This document shows, in pieces, positions 27,912 through 35,919 of a DNA stretch of 64,000 nucleotides. The position numbers and the translations under genes were made by a program. The notes beneath the pieces were generated by a model. That model searched no databases. It was not told the DNA's origin and saw only the letters and a program-made list of their open reading frames with translations. Each line of letters starts with the position of its first letter. The stretch's first letter is position 1. Source of the DNA: Pseudomonas sp. HN11 (GTDB taxonomy: Bacteria > Pseudomonadota > Gammaproteobacteria > Pseudomonadales > Pseudomonadaceae); assembly GCF_021390155.1 (NCBI RefSeq), contig NZ_CP089985.1, positions 3,173,001-3,237,000 on the forward strand. The letters run 5' to 3'.

Positions 27912-29084
27912 TTAGAGGTAGCCAGGCAAAGGCTGTTTGCCGAAGAACATGGCTCCGGCGTTTTGATAAGTGATGTCGCCCATGAACGCGTGCTGGGTCA
28001 CCACTTGGGCATCGTTGACGCAGCGGGCCAGCGGGCTGTCGTTGTACACGCCGCTCATGCCCGAGAGCAGCTGCGCGGTACGCGCCACATCGGCGGCGAC
28101 ACGGGTGGCATGGGTGGACGAAAGCCGCAGCAGGTTGGTCGCGGCCACGGGCACCGTGTCGCCGGCTTGCACGTAATCCCAGGCGCGGTCTATGGACTCG
28201 TAGAAGAACGCCCGCGCGGCACGCAGCTCGGCTTCCGCACGGGCAATGTCGACCTGGGCCAGCGGCCGATCGGCAATCGCCGGGGCGCCGGTGACCGAGA
28301 CACGCCCGCTGGCCATGTCGGCCAGGGCATCCAGTGCCGCGCGGGCGACGCCCAGGCCGACCACCGAGAGCACCTGGGTGGCGAATGACAGTGATGGGTA
28401 GCGAAAGAACGCTTCGTCCAGGTTGGGCAGGCCGCCGCGCACGAAGGTCCACTCCTCGGATACCCGCACATTTTCGGCGACCAGGTCATGGCTACCGGTC
28501 CCCAGCAGGCCGACGGTGTCCCAGGTTTCGTCGATGCGTATCGCGCTGCGTGGCATCACCGCGATACGCGGCAGGCCGAAGGTGTCACCGTTTTTCGGGG
28601 CGATGCCGACACCGACGATATCGGCGCCCAGGGAACCGCTGGAGTACTTCCAGCGGCCATTGACCACAAAGCCACCCTCGACCACTTCAGCCGGTTGCGG
28701 CGGGAAGATGCCGCCGGCGAACACTACGTCCGGACCGTTGGCATACACCTTGGCGATGCTCTCGAGCGGCAGTGCCGCGAGGTAGACCGGGCTCATGCCG
28801 AAACTGGCGACCCAGCCCGCCGAACCGTCGGCCTGGGCAATACGCTCGATCAACTGGCAGAACTCGGCGGGCGAACATTCCAGGCCACCAAAGCGCTTGG
28901 GCACCAGCGCCCGGTAAACGCCGTGCTGTTTGAAGGCCTCGATCACATCCTGCGAAATGTGGCGTTGGCGGTCGAACTCACCGGCTCGGGCACGCTCGCG
29001 CACATCGACAAGCAAGGCTTCGAAAGCGGGGCCACTGGCAAGCGAGCTCACCGTATCAACCGCTGGTTTTTTAAGCGAATGCAT
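27912..29084 (-). CDS. iacA: Indole-3-acetate monooxygenase, acyl-CoA dehydrogenase fold
   Basis: Flavin-dependent enzyme of 390 residues related to acyl-CoA dehydrogenases and group D monooxygenases. It starts the attack on indole-3-acetic acid by oxidising the indole ring at C2. Seen parts: an N-terminal helical domain (FGGLECSPAEFCQLIERIAQ), a beta domain (VNGRWKYSSGSLGADIVGVG), and a C-terminal four-helix part ending in QNAGAMFFGKQPLPGYL. Reduced flavin would come from IacG. It is the first gene of the seven-gene iacABCDEFG unit, with a candidate IacR site 142 bases ahead of its start. Confidence 0.92.
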   Translation of the reverse strand: MHSLKKPAVDTVSSLASGPAFEALLVDVRERARAGEFDRQRHISQDVIEAFKQHGVYRALVPKRFGGLECSPAEFCQLIERIAQADGSAGWVASFGMSPVYLAALPLESIAKVYANGPDVVFAGGIFPPQPAEVVEGGFVVNGRWKYSSGSLGADIVGVGIAPKNGDTFGLPRIAVMPRSAIRIDETWDTVGLLGTGSHDLVAENVRVSEEWTFVRGGLPNLDEAFFRYPSLSFATQVLSVVGLGVARAALDALADMASGRVSVTGAPAIADRPLAQVDIARAEAELRAARAFFYESIDRAWDYVQAGDTVPVAATNLLRLSSTHATRVAADVARTAQLLSGMSGVYNDSPLARCVNDAQVVTQHAFMGDITYQNAGAMFFGKQPLPGYL

Positions 29085-29225
29085 AGCGTTACTCCGTTGT
29101 CAGGAACGGTATTGGACTGGGCAGGAAGTCGGCGTCGAACGGGGACGCGGGGCGGAACGAGGGCGATGGATCGGCATAGTGGTTACCTTTGTTTTTGTGG
29201 GTGCCGTTGAGGCGAATCTGAGCCT

Positions 29226-29245
29226 TATTACGTGAATTGTCAATT
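29226..29245. promoter_or_regulatory. Candidate IacR operator upstream of iacA
   Basis: TATTACGTGAATTGTCAATT is identical over 20 bases to a site in the iacH-iacR intergenic region. It contains the 11-base palindrome AATTGTCAATT. Read on the minus strand it includes TTGACA, a perfect sigma-70 -35 element, so bound repressor would block RNA polymerase. A matching -10 is not obvious. The flank from 29246 to 29460 is AT-rich and non-coding. Confidence 0.75.
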
Positions 29246-29472
29246 GATTTGTGGTGCTTAAAAACGCTACTAATCACGCATTTTTCAACGAAGAAAATAA
29301 GTAAAAAACAACTTAACTATTTGTTTTTATTATTAAATTACTCAATTTATCAGTCTCTAATCAGTTGTAAAAAATAAAATTTATTTGCGCTTATATAGTA
29401 GAAAAATAGAGCGGCCTCGCCCTAATGCCGATCAGTTAAGCGAACGCAATGCTCAAAGCAACAAAGACCAAA

Positions 29473-29563
29473 TGTGGGAGCGGGCTTGTTCGCGAAAGCG
29501 GTGGGCCAGTCAACATCAATGTGTGCTGGGCCGACGTCTTCGCGAGCAAGCCCGCTTCCACAC
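29473..29563. repeat. REPIN between iacI and iacA
   Basis: Two REP sequences in inverted orientation: TGTGGGAGCGGGCTTGTTCG at the left end and, at the right end, CGCGAGCAAGCCCGCTTCCA, with about 45 bases between. This doublet is the usual REPIN unit of fluorescent pseudomonads. It splits the iac genes into two parts and could stop readthrough from iacHI into iacA. Confidence 0.88.
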
Positions 29564-29638
29564 TGGATCTGGGCGATTTTTTTCAGCGCAACGGTCGTGG
29601 GAATAGGATTGACGGGGATAATCAGTGAGCGTTATCGC

Positions 29639-30172
29639 TCACTGTGCGGCAGGCTTGGGAACCGGTAGCTCGGCGTCGCTGTTCCACGCCTGCACCGGCC
29701 GGCTGAACAGGTTTTCGGTCTGGAAATGCGCCATGCGCCACTGCCCGTCCTCTTCGGCAAAGCGCACGCTCAGGCGCGCTGCGTTGAGGTGGGAGGCGCC
29801 GCTGGCGAAGGTGGATGTCTGCAACATTACCCAACTGCCGACCACGGTATCGTCCTGCACCTCGATCAGCTCACTGGTGAGGAAGTGCACGTTGAGGGCA
29901 AAGTGCGCCGGGGTTTTCATGTAGCCGGCGAACATCGCGGCAATGGCTTCGCGCCCGCGATAGCCACCGAAGCTCTGGGCGTACTTGGCGCCCTTGCCCT
30001 CCCACACCGCCTCCCTGGTGAACAGGCCGGCCAGTTCGTCGAGCGGCGTGTGGGCGTCCAGGGCGTCACACAACACCATGTAGCGATTCATGCAGGCGCG
30101 GGCGCTGTCCTGGATTTCAAAACGGCGCAGACGTTGCTCCAGGTCTGCGCGGGGGATAGTCGGTGCGCTCAT
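29639..30172 (-). CDS. iacI: SnoaL/NTF2-like protein, indole-3-acetate degradation
   Basis: Soluble protein of 177 residues of the SnoaL/ring-hydroxylating beta-subunit-like superfamily. Typical pieces are LFTREAVWEGKGAKYAQSFG and GRWFAEEDGQWRMAHF-like C-terminal strands (RLSVRFAEEDGQWRMAHFQT). A precise reaction has not been established. Its ATG begins one base after the iacH stop, so the two genes are translated together. The order iacH-iacI ahead of iacA matches P. putida 1290. Confidence 0.85.
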   Translation of the reverse strand: MSAPTIPRADLEQRLRRFEIQDSARACMNRYMVLCDALDAHTPLDELAGLFTREAVWEGKGAKYAQSFGGYRGREAIAAMFAGYMKTPAHFALNVHFLTSELIEVQDDTVVGSWVMLQTSTFASGASHLNAARLSVRFAEEDGQWRMAHFQTENLFSRPVQAWNSDAELPVPKPAAQ

Positions 30173-30173
30173 C

Positions 30174-31298
30174 TCAGACCTCATGCCCGGCGTACAGGCG
30201 CTCAAGCAGGCGACCGGCGATGGCCAGCAATTGCTCATCCGCGCCTTTGGCCCCCACCAGTTGCAGGCCGACCGGCAGGCCCTCGGCACTGGCCAGCGGG
30301 ATGCTCAGCGCCGGGTGCCCCGACAGGTTGAACGGGCGTACAAAGGCGGTCATGCCCAGCACGGCCTGGGTGTCGGTCGCCTCGGCCAGGGTCAACGGGA
30401 ACTCCGGCATGGTCGGCAGCACCAGCACGTCGACTTGCTGCAGCGCCGCATCGACCTCGGCGGTGAAACGCAGGCGTACCTGCTCGGCCTCGGCCAGCGC
30501 GGCGGCCGTGGTGTTGCCGGCGGCCGCCAGGCGCGCGGCGATGTCGGCGCCCACCTTGCCGGTTTCCAGCAAGTGCCCGCAGGCATCGAACGTCTCGCGG
30601 TTGATCACCACCATGCCCGCGTCATAAGCCGCCTTGAGGCTGGGCAGTGTGAGGGTTTGCGTGGGCAGCCGGCTGTCGGCGAGAGTCGCATCGATCACAC
30701 GCTGTATCGCCGCGCCGGACTGCACGGCCACAATACCCAGGCGCGGTGCAGCCGGTGCCGGTTCGGGCTTGAAGCTAGTGTCGATCGCCTGCATGGCCGT
30801 GACCAGCATCGGCAGGCTCGCGGCAAACGGGCCGACGCAGTCGAGGCTGCTGTGCGTTGGCATTACGCCACGGCGGCTGACCCGCCCGAACGTCGGTTTA
30901 AAGCCGAACACCCCACAGCAACAGGCGGGAATGCGCACCGAGCCACCGGTGTCCGTGCCCAGGGAAAAATCCGCCAGCCCGGCGGCCACGGCGGCAGCCG
31001 AACCGCTGGAGGAGCCGCCAGGAATACGCCCGGGAAAACGCGGGTTCGGCGCGGTGCCGGTCCAGTGATTGATCCCCGTGGTGCCGAACGCCAGTTCGTG
31101 CAGGCTGGTTTTGGCCACCAGGCGGCAGCCCTTGTCCAACAGGGCCTGCACCACATCGGCGTGGGCCGTGGCCGGCGCGGCATTGTCCATTGCCTGGCTT
31201 GATGCACGGGTAGGCAGGCCGGCGACATCGATAGTGTCCTTGACCATTACGGTCGGCCCATCGCCGCCAAGGGAAAGCTGTTCAATCACCAGGGTCAT
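30174..31298 (-). CDS. iacH: Amidase-signature family protein
   Basis: Amidase-signature enzyme of 374 residues with the Ser-cisSer-Lys triad: Lys in TVMVKDTIDVAG (about residue 20), the serines in GGSSSGSAAAVAAG (about residue 95) and in GTDTGGSVRIPACCCGVFGF. It would hydrolyse an amide, possibly amino-acid conjugates of indole-3-acetate or indole-3-acetamide; this step is accessory to the main pathway. First gene of the iacHI unit, divergent from iacR, with AAGGTGA as ribosome site. Confidence 0.9.
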   Translation of the reverse strand: MTLVIEQLSLGGDGPTVMVKDTIDVAGLPTRASSQAMDNAAPATAHADVVQALLDKGCRLVAKTSLHELAFGTTGINHWTGTAPNPRFPGRIPGGSSSGSAAAVAAGLADFSLGTDTGGSVRIPACCCGVFGFKPTFGRVSRRGVMPTHSSLDCVGPFAASLPMLVTAMQAIDTSFKPEPAPAAPRLGIVAVQSGAAIQRVIDATLADSRLPTQTLTLPSLKAAYDAGMVVINRETFDACGHLLETGKVGADIAARLAAAGNTTAAALAEAEQVRLRFTAEVDAALQQVDVLVLPTMPEFPLTLAEATDTQAVLGMTAFVRPFNLSGHPALSIPLASAEGLPVGLQLVGAKGADEQLLAIAGRLLERLYAGHEV

Positions 31299-31331
31299 GT
31301 CACGTCACCTTCAATGCGAATTGCGGAATGG

Positions 31332-31360
31332 GGGCGCCCGATGCGCCCTTTCCTTTTTTT
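31332..31360 (+). terminator. Plus-strand intrinsic terminator inside the iacH-iacR gap
   Basis: GGGCGC/GCGCCC stem with a 5-base loop, followed by TTTCCTTTTTTT. It points toward iacR, yet no plus-strand gene lies upstream, since iacH is on the other strand. It could stop antisense transcripts that come out of iacH. On the minus strand the same hairpin would be in the iacH leader. Confidence 0.6.
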
Positions 31361-31373
31361 CACACTCACCGAA

Positions 31374-31393
31374 TATTACGTGAATTGTCAATT
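31374..31393. promoter_or_regulatory. Candidate IacR operator between iacH and iacR
   Basis: The second exact copy of TATTACGTGAATTGTCAATT, 76 bases ahead of iacH and about 110 bases ahead of iacR. The MarR-family regulator encoded next to it is the obvious ligand. On the minus strand the copy again carries TTGACA. Confidence 0.75.
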
Positions 31394-31504
31394 ATATTTA
31401 TGCGCCCTGGCCTGCCTGCACGCCTTCAATAACCACGGCCAATAACCGTGCCGATTTCACGAGAAAAGTCTATGATTGCCCGTCTCCTCCGACATGAGCA
31501 CGCC

Positions 31505-31981
31505 ATGACTTCCGCAAAAAAAACCGCAAACCGCTATGACCCCGCCAGCGAAAACTTTCACAAGGAAGACTTTCCGTTCTATTGGCTGGCCATGGTGCAT
31601 GGCCGCTACAGCCAGTACATGGAAAAAGCGCTGAAGAAAATCGGCCTGGATATCCCGCGCTGGCGCGTACTGCTGATCCTCAAGGAGAACGGCCAGTCGA
31701 GCATTTCCGAGATTTCCACCCATGCGATCGCCAAGTTGTCGACCATCACCAAGACGGTCTATCGCATGAAGGAAGACGGTCTGGTGGATACTGCGCCCTG
31801 TGAAGACGACGGCCGGGTCACCCAGGTGCGGATCACCGCCGAGGGCCGCGCGGCGATCGAACGCATCCAGGTGGCGACCAGCGACGTATTCAAACGCAGC
31901 TTCACTGGCATGACCGAAGCGCAGATCCAACGCCTGAGCCGCTTGCTCGAGACGGTCTTCGACAACCTCGGCGAACCCTAG
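31505..31981 (+). CDS. iacR: MarR-family repressor of the iac genes
   Basis: MarR-type winged-helix protein of 158 residues from the chosen start. The DNA-binding part is SISEISTHAIAKLSTITKTV and the wing is APCEDDGRVTQVRITAEGRA. In other bacteria IacR represses iac genes and is released by indole-3-acetate or a derived compound. Starts 11 and 19 codons further upstream are also in frame (MIARLLRHEHAM at 31472); the chosen ATG gives the usual MarR length, but its ribosome site is weak, so the start is uncertain. Divergent from iacH. Confidence 0.87.
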   Translation: MTSAKKTANRYDPASENFHKEDFPFYWLAMVHGRYSQYMEKALKKIGLDIPRWRVLLILKENGQSSISEISTHAIAKLSTITKTVYRMKEDGLVDTAPCEDDGRVTQVRITAEGRAAIERIQVATSDVFKRSFTGMTEAQIQRLSRLLETVFDNLGEP

Positions 31982-32119
31982 GCCTGCCGCGACGCAGCCT
32001 GTCGCGCATAACCAACTTCCTGGCAGGCTCGAACAAGCAGCCAAGCGTGCATCCGCTTTTAATGCAGAGGTCTTTCGAGCGCCCAACGGGCGCGACGAAC
32101 CCTTCATTGGAGCGCCGCC

Positions 32120-33604
32120 ATGCACATTGCCTTATTGCCCTCAGTCATTGCCTTCCTGGGCCGCGACCATTCCAACTTTATCGATGGCGCCGTGCACACC
32201 AGCGCGTCGGCGCAGCGCATCGGCATCGTCGACCCGGGCACCGGCAAGATCGTCGCGCAGTTGCGTGACGCCCAGACCGAGGATGTGAATCTGGCCGTCG
32301 ACAGCGCCGCCACCGCCTTCAAGGGCGCCTGGGCACAGGTCACACCCTATCAGCGCGGGGTCCTGCTCAACCGCCTGGCCGATTTGATCGAGGCCAACGG
32401 CGAAGAACTGGCGCAACTGGAAACCGTGAGTTCCGGCAAATCGATCAACCTGTCGCGGCATATCGAAGTGGGCCAGAGCGCGGTGTTCCTGCGTTACTTC
32501 GCCGGCTGGGCCACCAAAATCGGCGGCCAGACCATGAGCCCGTCGTTTCCCTCCATGGATGGCGAGCACTACAGCGCCTACACCCTGCGCGAGCCGGTCG
32601 GCGTGGTGGCGGCCATTGTGCCGTGGAACTTCTCGTTGATGATCGGCGTGTGGAAACTTGGCGCCGCGCTGACCACCGGCTGTACCGTAGTGCTCAAACC
32701 CAGCGAATACACGCCACTGTCCCTGCTGCGCCTGGCGGAACTGGCGATCGAAGCCGGGATTCCGGCTGGCGTGATCAACGTGGTCAACGGCCGTGGCCAA
32801 GTCGGGCAGCAGTTGATCGCACACCCACAGGTGCGCAAGGTGTCGTTCACCGGCTCGGTGCCCACCGGCATTGCCGTGGGCAAAGCGGCCATGGGTGCCG
32901 ACCTGACCCGCGTGACCCTGGAGCTGGGCGGCAAGAACGCCGCCGCGCTGCTGGCCGACGCCAATGTGGATGACGCCGTGGCGCGCTTCGTGCAGTCGGC
33001 CTTTGTGCACCAGGGCCAGGTGTGCGCCTCGCCCGAGCGCTTGTTCGTGCACCGTTCCCTCGTCGAGCAAGTGACGCAGAAGATGGCGGCGATGCTGTCG
33101 CAGATGGTCATCGGCTCGCCTCTGGATGAGCACGCCCAGTTCGGCCCGCTGTCGAACAAACCGCACTTCGACAAAATCCTCGGCTTTTTTGATCGCGCCC
33201 TGCAGAGCAACCAGGTGGCATGCGGCGCACGCGCCGTGGACCGCGCCGGTTACTACGTGGAGCCGACGCTGATCGTAGCCACCGGCAAGGACGACCCGCT
33301 GCTGCACGAGGAAACCTTCGGTCCGGTGGTCTGTGTATTGGCGTTCGATGATGAAGAAGAACTGGTCGAGCTGATGAACGACAGCCCGTTCGGCCTTACC
33401 GCCAGTCTCTGGACCAACGACCTGTCCAAGGCCTTGCGCCTGATCCCGCAAATCGAAGCGGGTACGGTGTGGGTCAACATGCACACGTTCGTCGACCCCA
33501 GCGTACCGTTTGGCGGGATGAAGGCTTCGGGTGTCGGGCGTGAGTTCGGCAGTGCGTTTATCGACGATTACACTGAGCTGAAGTCGGTCATCATCCGCTA
33601 CTAA
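32120..33604 (+). CDS. Aldehyde dehydrogenase, candidate indole-3-acetaldehyde dehydrogenase
   Basis: NAD(P)-dependent aldehyde dehydrogenase of 494 residues. The catalytic Cys is in GQVCASPERL (about residue 298), the general base Glu in LELGGKN (about residue 264) and the Asn in PWNFSLM. The overall sequence is of the phenylacetaldehyde/indole-3-acetaldehyde dehydrogenase type (FeaB/AldA). It follows iacR in the same direction, 138 bases on, with ribosome site GGAGCGCCGCC. Making indole-3-acetate from its aldehyde would feed the adjacent pathway. That substrate is inferred from position only. Confidence 0.82.
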   Translation: MHIALLPSVIAFLGRDHSNFIDGAVHTSASAQRIGIVDPGTGKIVAQLRDAQTEDVNLAVDSAATAFKGAWAQVTPYQRGVLLNRLADLIEANGEELAQLETVSSGKSINLSRHIEVGQSAVFLRYFAGWATKIGGQTMSPSFPSMDGEHYSAYTLREPVGVVAAIVPWNFSLMIGVWKLGAALTTGCTVVLKPSEYTPLSLLRLAELAIEAGIPAGVINVVNGRGQVGQQLIAHPQVRKVSFTGSVPTGIAVGKAAMGADLTRVTLELGGKNAAALLADANVDDAVARFVQSAFVHQGQVCASPERLFVHRSLVEQVTQKMAAMLSQMVIGSPLDEHAQFGPLSNKPHFDKILGFFDRALQSNQVACGARAVDRAGYYVEPTLIVATGKDDPLLHEETFGPVVCVLAFDDEEELVELMNDSPFGLTASLWTNDLSKALRLIPQIEAGTVWVNMHTFVDPSVPFGGMKASGVGREFGSAFIDDYTELKSVIIRY

Positions 33605-33694
33605 TACGAAGACGCTTATGAGCCGACCAGATGTTGGCTCTGACGGGACTGATCAAAAGCAGATTGATATCTACCGGATAGATAGAGATCCAAA

Positions 33695-33783
33695 TGTGGG
33701 AGCGGGCTTGCTCGCGAATGCGGTGTATCAGTCACCTTACTTATGAACTGACCCCCGCATTCGCGAGCAAGCCCACTCCCATA
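33695..33783. repeat. REPIN after the aldehyde dehydrogenase gene
   Basis: Inverted REP doublet: TGTGGGAGCGGGCTTGCTCG at the left and CGCGAGCAAGCCCACTCCCA at the right, about 40 bases apart, with AATGCGG/CCGCATT extending the pairing inward. It lies between convergent genes and is followed by ATATTTTTGA, so it may terminate both. Confidence 0.9.
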
Positions 33784-33840
33784 TTTTTGACCTGGTACGG
33801 CAAACATTAATCGGTCCGCCGTACTCAACTGGCTGAAAGA

Positions 33841-35172
33841 TCAGAACCGGGTCGAGATCAACACCGCGCTATACACATTGAGTTTGTCATCCCCCAACTG
33901 CACGCCGCCATGGTCCGCATCTTTACGCGGGTCGTAGAGACTCAGCATGGGCGACAGCGTGATAGTGGGTGTCACCGACCAGTCCAGGATGAAATCCAAC
34001 TCACGTCCCGAACTGTCAATGGCGCCACGGGTACGCTGGTTACGAAAATCATAAGCCAGAACGTTCACTGCGAGTGTCTCGTACGGCTGCGCGCGCCAAT
34101 ACACTTGCTGGATCGTGGTATTGGCACCAAAGGGGCCTGCATAGTTGGCGGCAACTTCGCCCTGGAACCAAGTGCCGTAACCACGGCTGAAGCCGTACAG
34201 AAGAGAGTCCCAATCGACACCGTATTGACTGAAGCGATACCCCAGTGTCTGCTTTCCCGGCAGGTCGGCAAAGGTCCATGCTGCCTCGACATAACCCGCC
34301 TTTGCATTGCCACGCCGAGTGTTTTGCAGAGCAATTTCTGTTGATAGAAAGAGCCCAGGTACACCGGCGTTTCCTGTAGCGCGCAAGCTATACACATCCA
34401 TGCCATCGCGGTCAGCCTGAATACCGCTCGCGAACTTCCGATCGACCCCGAGTCCATGCAAATACGTCAGGCCAGCCGTCCCGATATCGGCGGTATATTC
34501 AAGGGTAGAAAACGCCATCTCGACTTTCGCCTGGATCGGATTGTCCGACTTGAACCAGCCAAGCGAGCCATGCAGCCCCTGCTGCCCACCGAGCTTCAAC
34601 CAGAACGTCTGGTCGAACGCACGGCGTGGCGTGATGTAATAGCCGCCCCCGCGATTGTAACGGTTGTCTGCAACGCCCCTGCCCGCGCTGATGCCGTCAC
34701 CGGCAACGAGAAAGCCGTCACCGAGTAGGATTGCCTGCCGGCCGGCGGAGACTTCCACACCGTCTTTGCCAAGCGCCGGAAAAAGATCAGCCGAGCGCCA
34801 GCCAGCGAAAGCTTCTTCCCATTTATCGGTGCGCTCGGTGCCATTGGTAAAACCTGCCGCATCACCATCGCCCCACGTCGCCGACGCGGTGCGGTTCACC
34901 GTACCGAACGCCGACCCCAGGTCATCGCTGGTCAAACTGCCACTTAAGCCATACTTGATGTAACCCTCCTGCCAGCTGGAATGCCCCGGTGCGCGATTAC
35001 CCCATTGCTGATAATTTTTCTGGCTATGAAAAACGCCCATGGTGGAGCTCACATCAAGCGACAATGTACGGTCAGGCTCATCGACCAGCACATAGGCCTG
35101 CCCGACAGTGCACCAAAGACTCCCCGCGATGCAGACGCAACGCACTATTACATTCGTCAACCCTAGTTTCAT
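33841..35172 (-). CDS. Outer-membrane beta-barrel porin-like protein
   Basis: Protein of 443 residues with a signal peptide (VIVRCVCIAGSLWCTVGQAY), alternating strands throughout and a terminal Phe (VLISTRF), as expected of an outer-membrane barrel. It is clearly paralogous to the barrel encoded at 61777-63102; shared pieces are EGYIKYGLSG, ATWGDGD, LFPALGKDGV and NRGG.YY. I do not see OprD (PF03573) hallmarks. Probably takes up a small organic substrate. The start after GGGAGCGCGC was chosen. It follows the NTF2-like gene by 69 bases. Confidence 0.75.
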   Translation of the reverse strand: MKLGLTNVIVRCVCIAGSLWCTVGQAYVLVDEPDRTLSLDVSSTMGVFHSQKNYQQWGNRAPGHSSWQEGYIKYGLSGSLTSDDLGSAFGTVNRTASATWGDGDAAGFTNGTERTDKWEEAFAGWRSADLFPALGKDGVEVSAGRQAILLGDGFLVAGDGISAGRGVADNRYNRGGGYYITPRRAFDQTFWLKLGGQQGLHGSLGWFKSDNPIQAKVEMAFSTLEYTADIGTAGLTYLHGLGVDRKFASGIQADRDGMDVYSLRATGNAGVPGLFLSTEIALQNTRRGNAKAGYVEAAWTFADLPGKQTLGYRFSQYGVDWDSLLYGFSRGYGTWFQGEVAANYAGPFGANTTIQQVYWRAQPYETLAVNVLAYDFRNQRTRGAIDSSGRELDFILDWSVTPTITLSPMLSLYDPRKDADHGGVQLGDDKLNVYSAVLISTRF

Positions 35173-35188
35173 GACTTGCGCGCTCCCT

Positions 35189-35211
35189 GGTGTGCCGCAC
35201 AGCGGCACACC
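35189..35211. promoter_or_regulatory. 10-base-pair hairpin directly before the porin ribosome site
   Basis: GGTGTGCCGC/GCGGCACACC with loop ACA, between the NTF2-like gene and the porin gene. On the minus strand its base ends next to AGGGAG, the porin ribosome site. It could stabilise the porin message, act as an attenuator or partly end the upstream message. On the plus strand it is followed by GTTATTATTATTG. Confidence 0.55.
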
Positions 35212-35241
35212 GTTATTATTATTGTGTTGACCAAGCGTCTG

Positions 35242-35706
35242 TTACTGAGCGATTGCACCGTTGGCAAACATGTCTGCAACGATGAACCAATTGCCGTGCT
35301 CCTTCTTCCAGACAAACAGACTCTTCATCTTGAAGGGAGCGTCGTTGCCCGTCGGAGTCACCTCCCACGTCACCCAGGTGTAGGCGGACTCATCGTTGAG
35401 TTGCACCAAGCGGTTGAGATGTATGACGGTGCTCTTGGAGCCCTCCATCAAATGCTGAACCAGGCCAGTAAGCTGCGCCTTGCCCTGATAAAGCTCCGCT
35501 ACCCCTTCGCCGGTGATCTGGGTCTGCTCGGTGTAGACCTGCTCGACAACTGTCTTGGCATCTTTCTTCGGCCAACTGGCGGAAATGCCGTCCAGCTTGC
35601 TCTCAATGATGGTCTGCAACGGTTCGGACGATTGCGCGTGCACGTGGGGAGAGCCGCAGGCCAGAGCAGCCAGAAGCACAAGGGAAGAGGACACTTTGTT
35701 GTTCAT
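35242..35706 (-). CDS. Periplasmic SnoaL/NTF2-like protein
   Basis: Protein of 154 residues with a cleavable signal peptide (SSSLVLLAALACGSPHVHA) and a single NTF2-like domain (YTEQTQITGEGVAELYQGKA, GNWFIVADMFANG). It resembles the SgcJ/EcaC group and nuclear transport factor 2-like domains used as ligand-binding or enzyme cones. Export to the periplasm and the downstream barrel gene suggest a role with compounds entering through that barrel, which is inference. Confidence 0.7.
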   Translation of the reverse strand: MNNKVSSSLVLLAALACGSPHVHAQSSEPLQTIIESKLDGISASWPKKDAKTVVEQVYTEQTQITGEGVAELYQGKAQLTGLVQHLMEGSKSTVIHLNRLVQLNDESAYTWVTWEVTPTGNDAPFKMKSLFVWKKEHGNWFIVADMFANGAIAQ

Positions 35707-35919
35707 GGAGCACCCGTTTCAATGAATGGATCAGATCGCTGTAGGCCGGTTTCTAAGCTGGCACACAGAAATTCTGATGCAGTTGGGCGCCGATTGATTG
35801 GACGTGCTGGACAGCATTTTGCAAATTATTGCCAGATTGCGCTCAAATCGCGGACAACAAAAAGCCGCGAGGATGCGACACGAAAGCAGTCACATCCGCA
35901 CGGCTCGTTGAACCCGGAC

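Noticed and set aside
32141..33484. 447-codon open frame on the minus strand opposite the aldehyde dehydrogenase
   Set aside because: Antisense shadow; the plus-strand protein carries the full catalytic motifs.
29473..33783. CRISPR array or composite transposon ends
   Set aside because: The repeated elements are inverted REP doublets (REPINs), with no regular direct repeats, spacers or transposase gene.
33841..35172. OprD-family assignment for the porin-like protein
   Set aside because: Size and barrel features fit, but I could not find the conserved OprD segments, so only the general barrel call is kept.
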